Shown here: piece after piece, positions 47,733 to 56,446 of the stretch
Layout of the letters: every line of letters starts with the position of its first letter
Position numbering within the stretch: position 1 is the first letter of the stretch
Source of the DNA: Caulobacteraceae bacterium
GTDB lineage: Bacteria > Pseudomonadota > Alphaproteobacteria > Caulobacterales > Caulobacteraceae
Direction of reading: 5' to 3'
Length of the DNA: 64,000 nt
NCBI GenBank assembly: GCA_947441065.1
Contig: CANESI010000007.1
Coordinates: 21,040-85,039, forward strand
Position numbers and translations under genes: made by a program
The notes under the pieces: generated by a model
Told to the model about the DNA's origin: nothing
Database searches by the model: none
What the model saw: the letters and a program-made list of their open reading frames with translations, nothing else

Positions 47733-49487
47733 ATGGATATGAAGCTCCAAGGTTCAGTTTTCGGCAGCGCGTTGGTCGCTTTGATGATGGTGGGCGTGGG
47801 CACGGCCCAGGCCAAGCCTTCGGGTCCTTCCGACATTATCTATTCGGGCGGCGACATCATCACCGTCGATCCGGCCAATCCCTCGCCCCAAGCTGTCGCG
47901 GTCAAGGACGGGCGGATCGTCGCCGTGGGCCGTCGCAAGGCGGTTGAGAAGGCTTGGCGCGGGCCTAAGACCCAGATGACCGATCTGGCGGGCAAGACCC
48001 TGATGCCCGGCTTTATCGATCCCCATTCTCACTTGGCTCAGCAGGTCCCGCGCTGGGGCGTGCCGACGCTCAGTCCGCCGCCGGTCGGAGATGTGACCTC
48101 GATCGCGGACATTGTGGTCAAACTTAAGGCCTATATTGCCGACAACAAGATCCCAGCGGGAACGCCGATCTTGGCCATGGGCTATGACGACTCCCTGCTC
48201 AAGGAGGGGCACCACCCGACCGCCGCTGAGCTAGACCCCATCTCCAGCGAGCACCCTATCGCCTTGCTGCACCAGTCCGGTCACCTCGGCGCGGTCAATA
48301 CGGCCATGCTGGCCCTGATGGGCTATACCAAAGCCACGCCCAACCCACCGGGCGGCGTCATTCGCCGCACCGCGCAGGGCGACCCCGATGGGGTGCTGGA
48401 AGAGTTGGCCCTCATGCCCCTTCTGCGTCTGACGCCGCCCAAGCCGTTGGATGAGCAGATCAAGACCTTGGGTCAGGTTCAGGCCTTCTATGCCAGCCTC
48501 GGTATCACGACCGCTCAAGAGGGGATCGCCAGCACGGGTGATACGGCCCTGTTGCAGGCTGCGGCCAGTCGCAAGGCCCTGATCCTCGATCTTGTCTCCT
48601 ATGCCCGTTGGGATGGTCTGAAGGACCTGACCTGCGAGGGTGGCAAGCCGATGATCGTCCCGAATCAGGGGGAGCCCTTGGCTATAGGGGCCTATCAAAA
48701 CCGCTTGCGCATCGGCGGGGTTAAGTTGACCGGGGATGGCTCACCGCAGGGTAAGACCGCCTATCTGACAGCCCCCTATGTCCATCCGCCGCACGGCTTG
48801 CCGGACGACTATCGCGGCTATCCTGTTGCGACGACGGCCGCTGCGGATCAATGGTTTGCCGCTGGCGCACGATGCAAGGTTCAGATCCTGTTCCATGCCA
48901 ATGGTGATGCCGCTGCCGATTCTATGCTGGCCTCTGTGGCCAAGGCTGAGGCGCAATATGGCAAGAGTGACGTTCATCCCGTCATGATCCACGCCCAGAT
49001 GATCCGCCATGATCAGGTGGACAGGATGGCCGCCCTTGGGATCATTCCCAGCTTCTTTACTGAGCACACCTTCTTTTGGGGGGACTGGCATATTAACGAG
49101 ACCGTCGGCCAAAAGCGGGCCTTCGGTATGAGCCCGACCGGCTATGCCCTGTCCAAAGGGATGAAGTTCACCATCCATACGGATGCACCGGTTCTGCCAC
49201 CCAATCACCTGACGGCCATCTGGACCGCTGTGAACCGGGTCAGCCGTTCTGGCGTCGTGGTTGGACCCAATGAGCGGATTTCGGTGATGGAGGCGATCAA
49301 GGCTGTCACCATCAATGCGGCTTACCAATATGGCGAGCAGGCCCAGAAAGGGTCGATCACGCCGGGCAAGCTGGCCGATCTGATCATCCTCGATCAGGAC
49401 CCGCTCAAGGTCGCGCCCATGGCCATCAAGGACATCAAGGTCATTGAAACGATCAAAGAGGGCCAAACGATCTTCAAGAGACCCTAG
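47733..49487 (+). CDS. Exported amidohydrolase, YtcJ-like
   Basis: A 584-aa metal-dependent hydrolase with a cleavable signal peptide (VFGSALVALMMVGVGTAQAK). The amidohydrolase pattern is DIIYSGGDIITVDPANPSPQ, then GKTLMPGFIDPHSHL with the HxH metal ligands, further His in MIHAQMIRHDQ, and the closing IHTDAPVLPPNHL with ITPGKLADLIILDQDPL. The family hydrolyses C-N bonds in diverse compounds; this branch is poorly characterised. The start could be the ATG at 47733 or 47739. It is 75 bases after the ligA stop and on the same strand. Confidence 0.87.
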   Translation: MDMKLQGSVFGSALVALMMVGVGTAQAKPSGPSDIIYSGGDIITVDPANPSPQAVAVKDGRIVAVGRRKAVEKAWRGPKTQMTDLAGKTLMPGFIDPHSHLAQQVPRWGVPTLSPPPVGDVTSIADIVVKLKAYIADNKIPAGTPILAMGYDDSLLKEGHHPTAAELDPISSEHPIALLHQSGHLGAVNTAMLALMGYTKATPNPPGGVIRRTAQGDPDGVLEELALMPLLRLTPPKPLDEQIKTLGQVQAFYASLGITTAQEGIASTGDTALLQAAASRKALILDLVSYARWDGLKDLTCEGGKPMIVPNQGEPLAIGAYQNRLRIGGVKLTGDGSPQGKTAYLTAPYVHPPHGLPDDYRGYPVATTAAADQWFAAGARCKVQILFHANGDAAADSMLASVAKAEAQYGKSDVHPVMIHAQMIRHDQVDRMAALGIIPSFFTEHTFFWGDWHINETVGQKRAFGMSPTGYALSKGMKFTIHTDAPVLPPNHLTAIWTAVNRVSRSGVVVGPNERISVMEAIKAVTINAAYQYGEQAQKGSITPGKLADLIILDQDPLKVAPMAIKDIKVIETIKEGQTIFKRP

Positions 49488-49611
49488 CAAAGGCCGCATG
49501 CCGCAGGGACAGGCTTTACCGCGCCTCATGTCGGGGGCACGATAGAGTCTGAACCAACCGCAATGAGGCCGAGTATCAACAATCGGTCACCGGTTCGTCG
49601 GGAGATGAAAC

Positions 49612-50847
49612 ATGTCGATTGATTTCGAAATTCCAGAAGATGCCAAGGCCGTTCGTGAGCGGGTCCGTCAGTGGGTCCATGATGAGTGTATTCCAGCCGA
49701 AGAACGCCTCGCAGCGGGTGCCGACTACAAGTCCCTGTTGAAGGAACTGCGGGCCAAGGCGCGCGCGCAGGGTCTGTGGCTTCCCTTCATTCCGCTCGCC
49801 GATGGCGGCATGGGCCTAGGCCCTCTGGCCAATGCCCTGGTGCAGATGGAACTGGGCGAGAGCCATCTCGGTGCCCTGTCCATGAACAGCCAAGGTCCAG
49901 ATGATGCGACCATGCTGACCCTTCTGGCCCACGGCACGCCCTTTCAGAAGGAAAAGTACCTCAAGCCCCTGTTCAATGGCGACAAGCGGGTCTGCTATTC
50001 GATGACCGAAAAGGCTGCCGGTGCCGATGCGACCGGTATGCAGACCACGGCGGTCAAGGACGGCAAGGGCAACTACGTCCTCAATGGCGAAAAGTGGTTT
50101 TCGTCAGCGGCGACGGCGGCAGATATCGCCGTAGTCATGGCCCTGACCAATCCAGAAGCGCCGCGCCATCAGCGCTATTCGACCTTCATTGTTGAGCTGC
50201 CCAATCCCGGCTATCGCATCATTCGCGATATTCCGACCATGGCTGCGCACGGCCCCCTGACCTCGATCATGGGCGGCGGTCACTCCGAGATCGAGATTAA
50301 GGATCTGGTCGTCCCGGCTGAAAACCTGCTCGGCGGCGAGGGTAATGGCTTCAATATGGGTCAGCATCGTCTGGCCTATGGGCGTCTGCGTCACGGCATG
50401 CACAATGTCGCCATGGCGCAGCGGGCTCTGGACCTTGCCACGGCCCATGTTACCCAGCGCTCGACCTTCGGCAGTCTCCTGTCGGACCGTCAGGGCGTTC
50501 AGTGGATGCTGGCTGACTGCGCCAGCGAGCTCTATATGGCGCGCCTGATGCTGCTCCACATCGCCTACAAGGCTGAAAAGGGCATGGACCTGCGGCAGGA
50601 AAACTCCATCGCTAAGGTGTTCCTCGCCCATATGGTGCACAAGGTGGTTGATACGGCCATCCAGCTTCACGGCGCGCTGGGCTATAGCCACGATACGCCG
50701 CTGGCCCGCTGGTATACCCACATCCGCTCACAGCGCTTGGTCGATGGACCCGACGAGGTCCACCGCTGGACCGTGGGCCGCAACGTTATCCGCGCCTACC
50801 AGAAGTTCGGCACCACGGCCTCTGCCGCTGGCGGTGACCTGATCTAA
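49612..50847 (+). CDS. Acyl-CoA dehydrogenase family protein (ACAD10/11-like)
   Basis: A 411-aa FAD enzyme introducing a 2,3-double bond into acyl-CoA. It has an N-terminal helical domain, a middle beta domain with VCYSMTEKAAGADATGMQTT and NGEKWFSSAATAADIAVVMA, and a C-terminal helical domain with IQLHGALGYSHDTPLARWYT and VDGPDEVHRWTVGRNVIRAY. The D-EVHR ending is typical of the ACAD10/11 branch, which acts on 4-hydroxy or branched acyl-CoAs in mammals. The substrate here is unknown. A short palindromic repeat lies between it and the convergent MFS gene. Confidence 0.9.
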   Translation: MSIDFEIPEDAKAVRERVRQWVHDECIPAEERLAAGADYKSLLKELRAKARAQGLWLPFIPLADGGMGLGPLANALVQMELGESHLGALSMNSQGPDDATMLTLLAHGTPFQKEKYLKPLFNGDKRVCYSMTEKAAGADATGMQTTAVKDGKGNYVLNGEKWFSSAATAADIAVVMALTNPEAPRHQRYSTFIVELPNPGYRIIRDIPTMAAHGPLTSIMGGGHSEIEIKDLVVPAENLLGGEGNGFNMGQHRLAYGRLRHGMHNVAMAQRALDLATAHVTQRSTFGSLLSDRQGVQWMLADCASELYMARLMLLHIAYKAEKGMDLRQENSIAKVFLAHMVHKVVDTAIQLHGALGYSHDTPLARWYTHIRSQRLVDGPDEVHRWTVGRNVIRAYQKFGTTASAAGGDLI

Positions 50848-50854
50848 ACCGAAG

Positions 50855-50900
50855 CCCCCCATCCCTAACCCTTCCCCCTCAGAGGGGGGAAGGGAACTGG
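50855..50900. repeat. Intergenic palindrome between convergent genes
   Basis: CCTTCCCCC-TCAGA-GGGGGGAAGG, preceded by CCCATCCCTAACC, is related to the TTCCCCCTCTGGGGGAA units at 5.4 and 58.4 kb. It sits in the 55-base gap between the convergent acyl-CoA dehydrogenase and MFS genes and could serve as a bidirectional terminator-like hairpin, though no T-run is present. Confidence 0.7.
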
Positions 50901-50902
50901 GG

Positions 50903-52216
50903 CTAGGCCTTGGCAGCCAGTTGGGCGGCGAGGTTGCTATCTTTGGTGATCAGGCGAGCTGACATCATGTGCGCAAAGACGGTGATGATATAGAACGGCA
51001 CCAGCGCCATCAGGCCATATTGCAGGGCTTGGACCCCATGCTCAGGCTTGAAGTGATCGGCCACCAGACCGACATAGAGCGGACCGCCACCCAGACCGAT
51101 CAGGTTTAGCAAGAATAGCAAGATCGCCCCGGAGGTCCCGCGCTGGGCAGGCTGAACAGCGTTCTGCACAACCGTAATGGCGGGGGCCAGATAGACCGTG
51201 CCCATGATGACCGGGATGATAAGGAAGATCATGCCAAGCTGCCAAGTCGGGGCCATCAGGAACCCAATATAGAAGGGAAGACTGACCACGAAGGCCGCTG
51301 CGGGCACCAAGGCATAGGCCGCCCGGTTTAACTTGGCCAACCGATCGACAATCCAGCCGCTGGCAAAGGTCCCGATCCCGCCGCCGAGGGCGTTGAGCGC
51401 GCTCCACCAGATGGCAATTTCCGACAGGGTCATGTTCCGATTGCTGATCAGATAGGCGGGCACAGTGTTCAAGATGGCATAGCCCACAAAGGCCGTCAGA
51501 CCGGCAGCGACGGCGGTCATCACCAGGGTTGGGTTTTGAAAGAAGGAGGCAATGGCGGTGGTGAGCGGCACGCTGGCTTCATGCTCGGTCTTGCCTTCAG
51601 CCATGACGTCCATACGCCCCCGCTTGGGCTCGCGCACGATCAGCACGAGGGCAATGGCCAGCAAAACGCCTGGAATACCCACGGCCAAGAAAGCCGCGCG
51701 CCAGCCATAGAGGGCGGCAATCTGGGCGCCCGCTGCTGAACCAAGGGCGGTGCCGAATGGAACGCCCAAGGCATAGATGGCCAAGGCTCCGCCGCGCTTG
51801 TCCGGCGGGAAATAGTCGGAGATCAGCGAGTAGGAGGGCGGCGAACCCCCCGCTTCCCCAATGCCAACGCCAATCCGCGCGAGGGCCAGAGTGACGAAGT
51901 TGGTGGCCATGCCACAGGCCATCGAGAAAAGGCTCCATGTGGTCAGGGCCACCGCAATCAACCGAACCCGATGGGTCCGGTCTGCCAGCCAGGCCAGAGG
52001 GATGCCGAATGTGGTGTAGAAGAGGGCGAAGGATAGGCCGGTCAGCATGCCCATCTGGGTATAGCTGAGGTTCAGTTCCTCACGGATCGGCTCTGACAGG
52101 ATCGACAGGAGCTGTCGGTCGAGGAAATTGAAGGTGTAGACCACCATCAACAGGATCACGACACCGTAGCTATAGGCACCGACGCGCGGCGTCGTGCCGG
52201 TCTCTTGGTTACTCAT
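50903..52216 (-). CDS. MFS transporter, spinster-like
   Basis: A 437-aa major facilitator with twelve predicted helices. The start YSYGVVILLMVVYTFNFLDR with QLLSILSEPIREELNLSYTQ, the GIPLAWLADRTHRVRLIAVA loop (MFS motif A form D-R-T-x-R) and ARIGVGIGEAGGSPPSYSLI are characteristic of the spinster subgroup, whose eukaryotic members export sphingolipids. Bacterial members are common in Caulobacterales and sphingomonads next to catabolic genes; substrates are unproven. It follows the Coq4-like gene on the same strand after 111 bases. Confidence 0.88.
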   Translation of the reverse strand: MSNQETGTTPRVGAYSYGVVILLMVVYTFNFLDRQLLSILSEPIREELNLSYTQMGMLTGLSFALFYTTFGIPLAWLADRTHRVRLIAVALTTWSLFSMACGMATNFVTLALARIGVGIGEAGGSPPSYSLISDYFPPDKRGGALAIYALGVPFGTALGSAAGAQIAALYGWRAAFLAVGIPGVLLAIALVLIVREPKRGRMDVMAEGKTEHEASVPLTTAIASFFQNPTLVMTAVAAGLTAFVGYAILNTVPAYLISNRNMTLSEIAIWWSALNALGGGIGTFASGWIVDRLAKLNRAAYALVPAAAFVVSLPFYIGFLMAPTWQLGMIFLIIPVIMGTVYLAPAITVVQNAVQPAQRGTSGAILLFLLNLIGLGGGPLYVGLVADHFKPEHGVQALQYGLMALVPFYIITVFAHMMSARLITKDSNLAAQLAAKA

Positions 52217-52327
52217 CTTCCCCCCATATGGCCTAAATCAGGCCGACCTCTGTTTGTCGAGGTTGCGGCAGGAGACTGGCACCAAATTGCCCAGCCCGCC
52301 AGTGGTCTAAGGCGGTCTTGTCGACGA

Positions 52328-53299
52328 TTAGGCCGCGGCGCGGAGCTGTTCGATAATGTCGGCAGGATAGGGGCTGTCGAACGCCTTAAGGCCGATAGAC
52401 TGGCGAATATCGTCCATAGACAGGTGCCAGACCTCTTCCCACGGCAGGGAGACCAAGGATGGCGCGCGGCGACCATGGGTCCAACCGGCCAAGATAATAT
52501 CCATCAGAAACGAGAAGGCCCCGGGATTGGGGGCGAGCGAGGTATTGATCGACACGACCGCGAGGAACACGGCCGAATAGCCATGGCCGCACTGGGCGAG
52601 CTGAAAGCCAGAAATCCCGACCTCGTGCAGGCTCGTCACCTCATAGCCGGCGAGCAGGTGGATCAGGTCGTGGGACTGTAGCATTCGCGTATTGATGAAG
52701 TCATGCGGCGCGGGCAGGTTGGCTAAGCCTAGGACATCACGGTCCAGCACCTCCAGATCGAAACTGTTGTCGATGATCTGATCATAGAAGGCGCGGCCAA
52801 GCGAGTTTGCGGGGCAGGCCTTGAGGGTCTCTAGGTCAAAGCGCGGCGGCAGGCCCTTGGCGGCGCTTTCGCGCACCATCGGATAGGTCAAATAGGATTG
52901 GCCAAGGCGCGGGCCATGCTCGGGCGGCAGCAGGGCCGAAAGGCCCGCCGTGCGGGTCGTGACCTCTAGGGCGCCGCTCATGGCGCCCGCCGCGCTGTCA
53001 TCGGCAAAGGACCAGAGGGCGGTCCAAAGGTCTGCGAGCTTGGCCGGATCGGCGGCATCTAGCTCGGGAATGGCGATAGCGGGGCCATTGACCGCCTCGC
53101 CAAACCAGCCTTCAGCGGCAGCGTCATAGGTGCGGGCCAAGGTCTCTGGCGTCAGGAAGGCCGCCCGCGCAAAGGCCGCCGCAAGGTCGCGGGGTTCACC
53201 GGTTCCAGCCTTGATTGATTGAGCCAAGGCCCGCACCTCATCAAAGCCCAGATCAAGGGTCACCGCCTGCTCAAAAGCCGTCGTGATCACTGCGTCCAT
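52328..53299 (-). CDS. Coq4-family protein
   Basis: A 323-aa protein carrying the Coq4 metal motif HDxxH-x11-E exactly: H210, D211, H214 and E226 in LQSHDLIHLLAGYEVTSLHEVG. Downstream text (FQLAQCGHGYSAVFLAVVSI) and the late WEEVWHLSMDDIRQSIGL also fit. Eukaryotic COQ4 is needed for ubiquinone synthesis and has been reported to act in oxidative decarboxylation at C1. The N-terminal 120 residues are longer than in typical Coq4 and unassigned. Whether this copy works in ubiquinone synthesis or another pathway is open. Confidence 0.8.
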   Translation of the reverse strand: MDAVITTAFEQAVTLDLGFDEVRALAQSIKAGTGEPRDLAAAFARAAFLTPETLARTYDAAAEGWFGEAVNGPAIAIPELDAADPAKLADLWTALWSFADDSAAGAMSGALEVTTRTAGLSALLPPEHGPRLGQSYLTYPMVRESAAKGLPPRFDLETLKACPANSLGRAFYDQIIDNSFDLEVLDRDVLGLANLPAPHDFINTRMLQSHDLIHLLAGYEVTSLHEVGISGFQLAQCGHGYSAVFLAVVSINTSLAPNPGAFSFLMDIILAGWTHGRRAPSLVSLPWEEVWHLSMDDIRQSIGLKAFDSPYPADIIEQLRAAA

Positions 53300-53377
53300 A
53301 ACCGGTTCCCTTTTGCGTGCCGCGTTGAACGCGGTCTCGTCTCGTACCCTAAGCGATCTTATCGGCTCTCGCCAAGC

Positions 53378-53626
53378 TCATGCTTCGTCAAAGGGCGGGG
53401 GTAATTGACCGGATTTGAACAGGATGGTGGGGTTTTCGTCATAGTCCCCCATCTCTGTGTCCGCAGACACAGAATAGGCCACGACGCCGAGGCGAAGGGT
53501 CGAGAGCCGTTCAGCCTTGCGCCGCGCCTCTTCGGCATCCTTGCAGCCGACAGCCGGTTCGGCCTTCAGGCCCTTGCCGCGTCCGGCCACATAGGCTTGG
53601 ACGATGTGAACCGTTTCGACCGCCAT
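53378..53626 (-). CDS. Small conserved hypothetical protein
   Basis: An 82-aa protein starting MAVETVHIVQAYVAGRGKGL, with CKDAEEARRKAERLSTLRLG and a VVAYSVSADTEMGDYDENPT segment. There is no signal peptide or membrane helix. It looks like a small alpha/beta protein of a family conserved in alphaproteobacteria, but I cannot name a function. Its start is 4 bases from the stop of a 37-aa Lys-rich gene, forming a two-gene unit. Confidence 0.7.
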   Translation of the reverse strand: MAVETVHIVQAYVAGRGKGLKAEPAVGCKDAEEARRKAERLSTLRLGVVAYSVSADTEMGDYDENPTILFKSGQLPPPFDEA

Positions 53627-53629
53627 GGA

Positions 53630-53743
53630 CTATTTCTTCTTAGAGGGCGGGGTCAGGAAAGAGGGTTGAGCGGCCAGTTCCTTTGGCTTTTCGGTCTTGG
53701 GCTTGCGCACCTCTTTGTTGCTCTTCTTTTGGCCCTTAGCCAT
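53630..53743 (-). CDS. 37-aa Lys-rich small protein
   Basis: This gene is below the length cut-off of the ORF track. Minus-strand translation from the ATG at 53743 gives MAKGQKKSNKEVRKPKTEKP and ends LTPPSKKK. Very similar short Lys-rich proteins starting MAKGQ.RSNKE.KKPK are annotated as hypothetical in many proteobacteria, so it is likely real. It is strongly basic, without a hydrophobic segment, and could bind nucleic acid, though nothing shows that. It is 4 bases upstream of the 82-aa gene. Confidence 0.7.
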   Translation of the reverse strand: MAKGQKKSNKEVRKPKTEKPKELAAQPSFLTPPSKKK

Positions 53744-53950
53744 GGCACAGTCCCTTCCAAGGTTTGATGAGCGCGCGCGGCCCATGCGCCAGTCTGACTG
53801 GCGGCGAGGAAGTCTTTGGGGTCAGACGCATCCTCTTGGATGCGTATGGCAGCCCCGCGCAATGGGTGGGCCAAGCCGATCAGGGCGTGTCGATGACGCG
53901 CTGAGGGAAGGCTAACACAGCCGAGGGCATCGCCCCTTGAAAAACGACAA

Positions 53951-54307
53951 TCAGTCGAACTTTCGCGCCAAACCCTGCAGGCGGGGGCGGACCTTCAAGA
54001 ACAGGCGATAGAGCCGCTCGAGCAGCCAAAGGATTGGCGGAGCCTTGGCCAGCCAGCCCAGCCAGGCCAAGAGGGGCAGGGCGCGCCACATGGCCGCAAA
54101 GGCGGCCGCCCCGGAGACGATGGCCTTGCCCGCCTCTTGCGCGTGGAAACGAGCCATCAGATCTTGCGGATCAATCGGGCAACTGGCCTCAGCGACACTG
54201 ACAAAATCGATGGCGCCGCGATGGTCGAGCCGGCGCATTAGAGCGATTTCCCGCCGACAGAGGGGGCAGGTGTCGTCGAACCAGACAGTGACGCGCGGTG
54301 TGGTCAT
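53951..54307 (-). CDS. DCC-family thiol-disulfide oxidoreductase-like protein (DUF393)
   Basis: A 118-aa protein with the DCC hallmark VWFDDTCPLCRREIALMRRL near the N-terminus (DxxCPLC), followed by IDFVSVAEASCPIDPQDLMA and a helical end with LPLLAWLGWLAKAPPILWLL. The name comes from the Asp-Cys-Cys motif; members resemble thioredoxins but their reaction is unestablished. It is divergent from the TetR gene, with 55 bases between the starts. Confidence 0.85.
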   Translation of the reverse strand: MTTPRVTVWFDDTCPLCRREIALMRRLDHRGAIDFVSVAEASCPIDPQDLMARFHAQEAGKAIVSGAAAFAAMWRALPLLAWLGWLAKAPPILWLLERLYRLFLKVRPRLQGLARKFD

Positions 54308-54362
54308 GCTATGGCATATAGTCTGTAACGAGGATTGGGCGAGCTGAGGGGAGACATTGCCA

Positions 54363-55010
54363 ATGACAGACGCGATCTCTCTTTCAAAACCAGCCGGGCG
54401 CGCCGCCTTGACCCGTCAGGCCCTGCTGGATGCAGGCCGCAAGCTCTTTTCCGAGCGTGCCGTCGATGCCGTGACCATTGATGAGATTGTTCTGGCGGCT
54501 AAGGTCGCCAAGGGCAGTTTCTATAACCACTTTGCTGACCGCGCAGCCTTGGTTCGGGCGGTGACGGCTGAGATTCGTTCGGGTCTTGAGCGGGCTGTGG
54601 CCACGGCCAATGAAGGCATAACCGATCCAGCCCATCGCACAGTGCGCGGCTTTTGCGTCTATCTGGCCTTCGCCGCCCAGCAGCCCGAACGGGCCGGAGC
54701 CTTGATGCGGATTCAAGGCGGGCACACAGCGATGGATGCTCCGCTCAATCAAGGGCTGGTCAAGGACATTGCGGCCGGACAGGCGAGCGGCCGGTTCGTC
54801 CTGCCTTCGCTCGAGGCCGGTGTGCTGCTGGTCATGGGGTCTGGCCAGATCGCGCTGGCGCGGCTGCAAGAATCGCCTCCAGGCACGGATGTGGCCCTGC
54901 TGGCCGAGCAGCTCTGTACCCTGCTGCTGCGCAGCTTTGGGCTCGATCAGACCGACGCTCAAGCCATCGCGGCTCAGGCGGCGACGGACCTCATCCGCAC
55001 CGCATCTTGA
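54363..55010 (+). CDS. TetR-family transcriptional regulator
   Basis: A 215-aa regulator. The N-terminal HTH is clear: RQALLDAGRKLFSERAVDAV, then TIDEIVLAAKVAKGSFYNHF and ADRAALVRAV. The C-terminal ligand-binding domain is variable. The start is the ATG at 54363 after GAGGGGAGA; the track's TTG at 54357 is less likely. It is convergent with the aromatic hydroxylase gene and overlaps its end by 37 bases. A 14-base palindrome in front of that operon's first gene is a candidate operator. Confidence 0.88.
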   Translation: MTDAISLSKPAGRAALTRQALLDAGRKLFSERAVDAVTIDEIVLAAKVAKGSFYNHFADRAALVRAVTAEIRSGLERAVATANEGITDPAHRTVRGFCVYLAFAAQQPERAGALMRIQGGHTAMDAPLNQGLVKDIAAGQASGRFVLPSLEAGVLLVMGSGQIALARLQESPPGTDVALLAEQLCTLLLRSFGLDQTDAQAIAAQAATDLIRTAS

Positions 55011-56446
55011 TAGGCTCTTTCAAGGGTTTCTGGATCGCCAGAGCCAAAGACATACCGATCCGGGCGCACCAAGACGGCCTCAACCTTTCGCGCCTCTAAC
55101 CAGGCACCCAAGGCCTTGGCAAAGGGTGCCAGCGGGCCTTCGCTCAATCGATCTTTACGGATCAGCCACGGGCCCGGGCCCATCTGATCGTCTAGCCGCA
55201 CCGTCGCACCGTCCACCTGCGCCCAAGGCTGGGGGAACAGTTCCCCAGCGGCGGGTGTGCCCTTGAGGATGCAGCCCTCTGGAAAGGCGGGGATGGGCGG
55301 CGGTGGCAGGGGCGATGTTCCCGCGGCCCTCTGGGCCAGCATCCCGGCATCGCGTATAGCGGCGGCGGCGGGATCGAGGGTGCAGACCACCTTACCCATG
55401 CCAATGGCCAGCCCGATATAGGTGCGCACATGAGGGTCGCGTTCGGGCTGATAGCTGTCTAGCAGCGCTCCATCGGCCCCGTCCTTGATCACGGCCTTCA
55501 GTTTCCAAGACAGGTTGGCCGCATCGCGCAGGCCCGAACAGAGCCCTTGGCCTGCAAAGGGCGGCATCTGGTGGGCGCTGTCTCCGGCCAGCAGCACGCG
55601 GTCCTTGCGCCAGCGATCTGCGACCAGTCCGTGGAAGCGATAGACGGCCTTGCGGTCAATCTCGACGCCCTTGGCACAGTCCCAACCGCTGAGAAGATTG
55701 CGGATAAATCCGTCGTCCAGCGCCTGTTCGGCAGTCTCACCGGGCAGCAGCATAAACTCCCATCGATGGCGACCCGGTCCCATCAGAACGCAGGTGGTGG
55801 GCCGCGCCGGATCGCAGATCTGGAGGTTGACCGTGGGCATCAGGCCCGGCTGCGTGACCTTGGCGTCGATCACCAGCCACGGCTCGTCAAATTCCAGATC
55901 GAGCAGGGACAGGCCAGCGGCCTCGCGCACCGGACTTCTGGCCCCGTCGCAGCCGATCAGATATTGCGCCCGCACGGAGGTCAGGCCCTGAGGGGTGTCA
56001 ATCAGGGCGACAACCCCATCGCCATCCTCTTCAAGATCCTTGAACTGCCAATCTAGGTGCGTCTGGACCAGCGGGCTTTGTGCCAGCTTGGCGCGAACGG
56101 CCCGCTCAATGTCCGGCTGATTGAACATATAGCCGGTGGCCCATCCCGAGGGACTGCCGCCCGGATTGGATGGAAATTTCAGCAGCAGCTGACCATCGGC
56201 CGATTTGAATTCATAGTCTGGGGCAGGGCGCGTGTGGGGCAGGACTGCGTCAGCCAATCCAAGCTGCTGGAACAGGCGCATGATCTCATGATCGAAATGG
56301 GCCGCGCGGGGTAGGGGATAGACTTCGGCCTCCTTGTCAAAGGCGATGGAGGTCACGCCTTCTTGAGCCAGCAGAGCGGCGAGCACCGCCCCGACCGGGC
56401 CGAGGCCAACGATCAAGACGTCGCAATCAAAGACCTCGGCGCTCAT
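54974..56446 (-). CDS. FAD-dependent aromatic hydroxylase, MhpA-like
   Basis: A 490-aa class A flavoprotein monooxygenase resembling 3-(3-hydroxyphenyl)propionate hydroxylase. FAD sites are DCDVLIVGLGPVGAVLAALL, the GCDGARSPVRE (DG) motif, and LLAGDSAHQMPPFAGQGLCS with GLRDAANLSWKLKAV. The C-terminal domain is thioredoxin-like, as in MhpA. The ATG at 56446 overlaps the FAH gene stop (ATGA), so the order dioxygenase-FAH-hydroxylase is one operon. It probably hydroxylates a phenolic acid to give the catechol that the dioxygenase opens. The actual substrate is not known. Confidence 0.88.
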   Translation of the reverse strand: MSAEVFDCDVLIVGLGPVGAVLAALLAQEGVTSIAFDKEAEVYPLPRAAHFDHEIMRLFQQLGLADAVLPHTRPAPDYEFKSADGQLLLKFPSNPGGSPSGWATGYMFNQPDIERAVRAKLAQSPLVQTHLDWQFKDLEEDGDGVVALIDTPQGLTSVRAQYLIGCDGARSPVREAAGLSLLDLEFDEPWLVIDAKVTQPGLMPTVNLQICDPARPTTCVLMGPGRHRWEFMLLPGETAEQALDDGFIRNLLSGWDCAKGVEIDRKAVYRFHGLVADRWRKDRVLLAGDSAHQMPPFAGQGLCSGLRDAANLSWKLKAVIKDGADGALLDSYQPERDPHVRTYIGLAIGMGKVVCTLDPAAAAIRDAGMLAQRAAGTSPLPPPPIPAFPEGCILKGTPAAGELFPQPWAQVDGATVRLDDQMGPGPWLIRKDRLSEGPLAPFAKALGAWLEARKVEAVLVRPDRYVFGSGDPETLERAYQDAVRMRSVAA

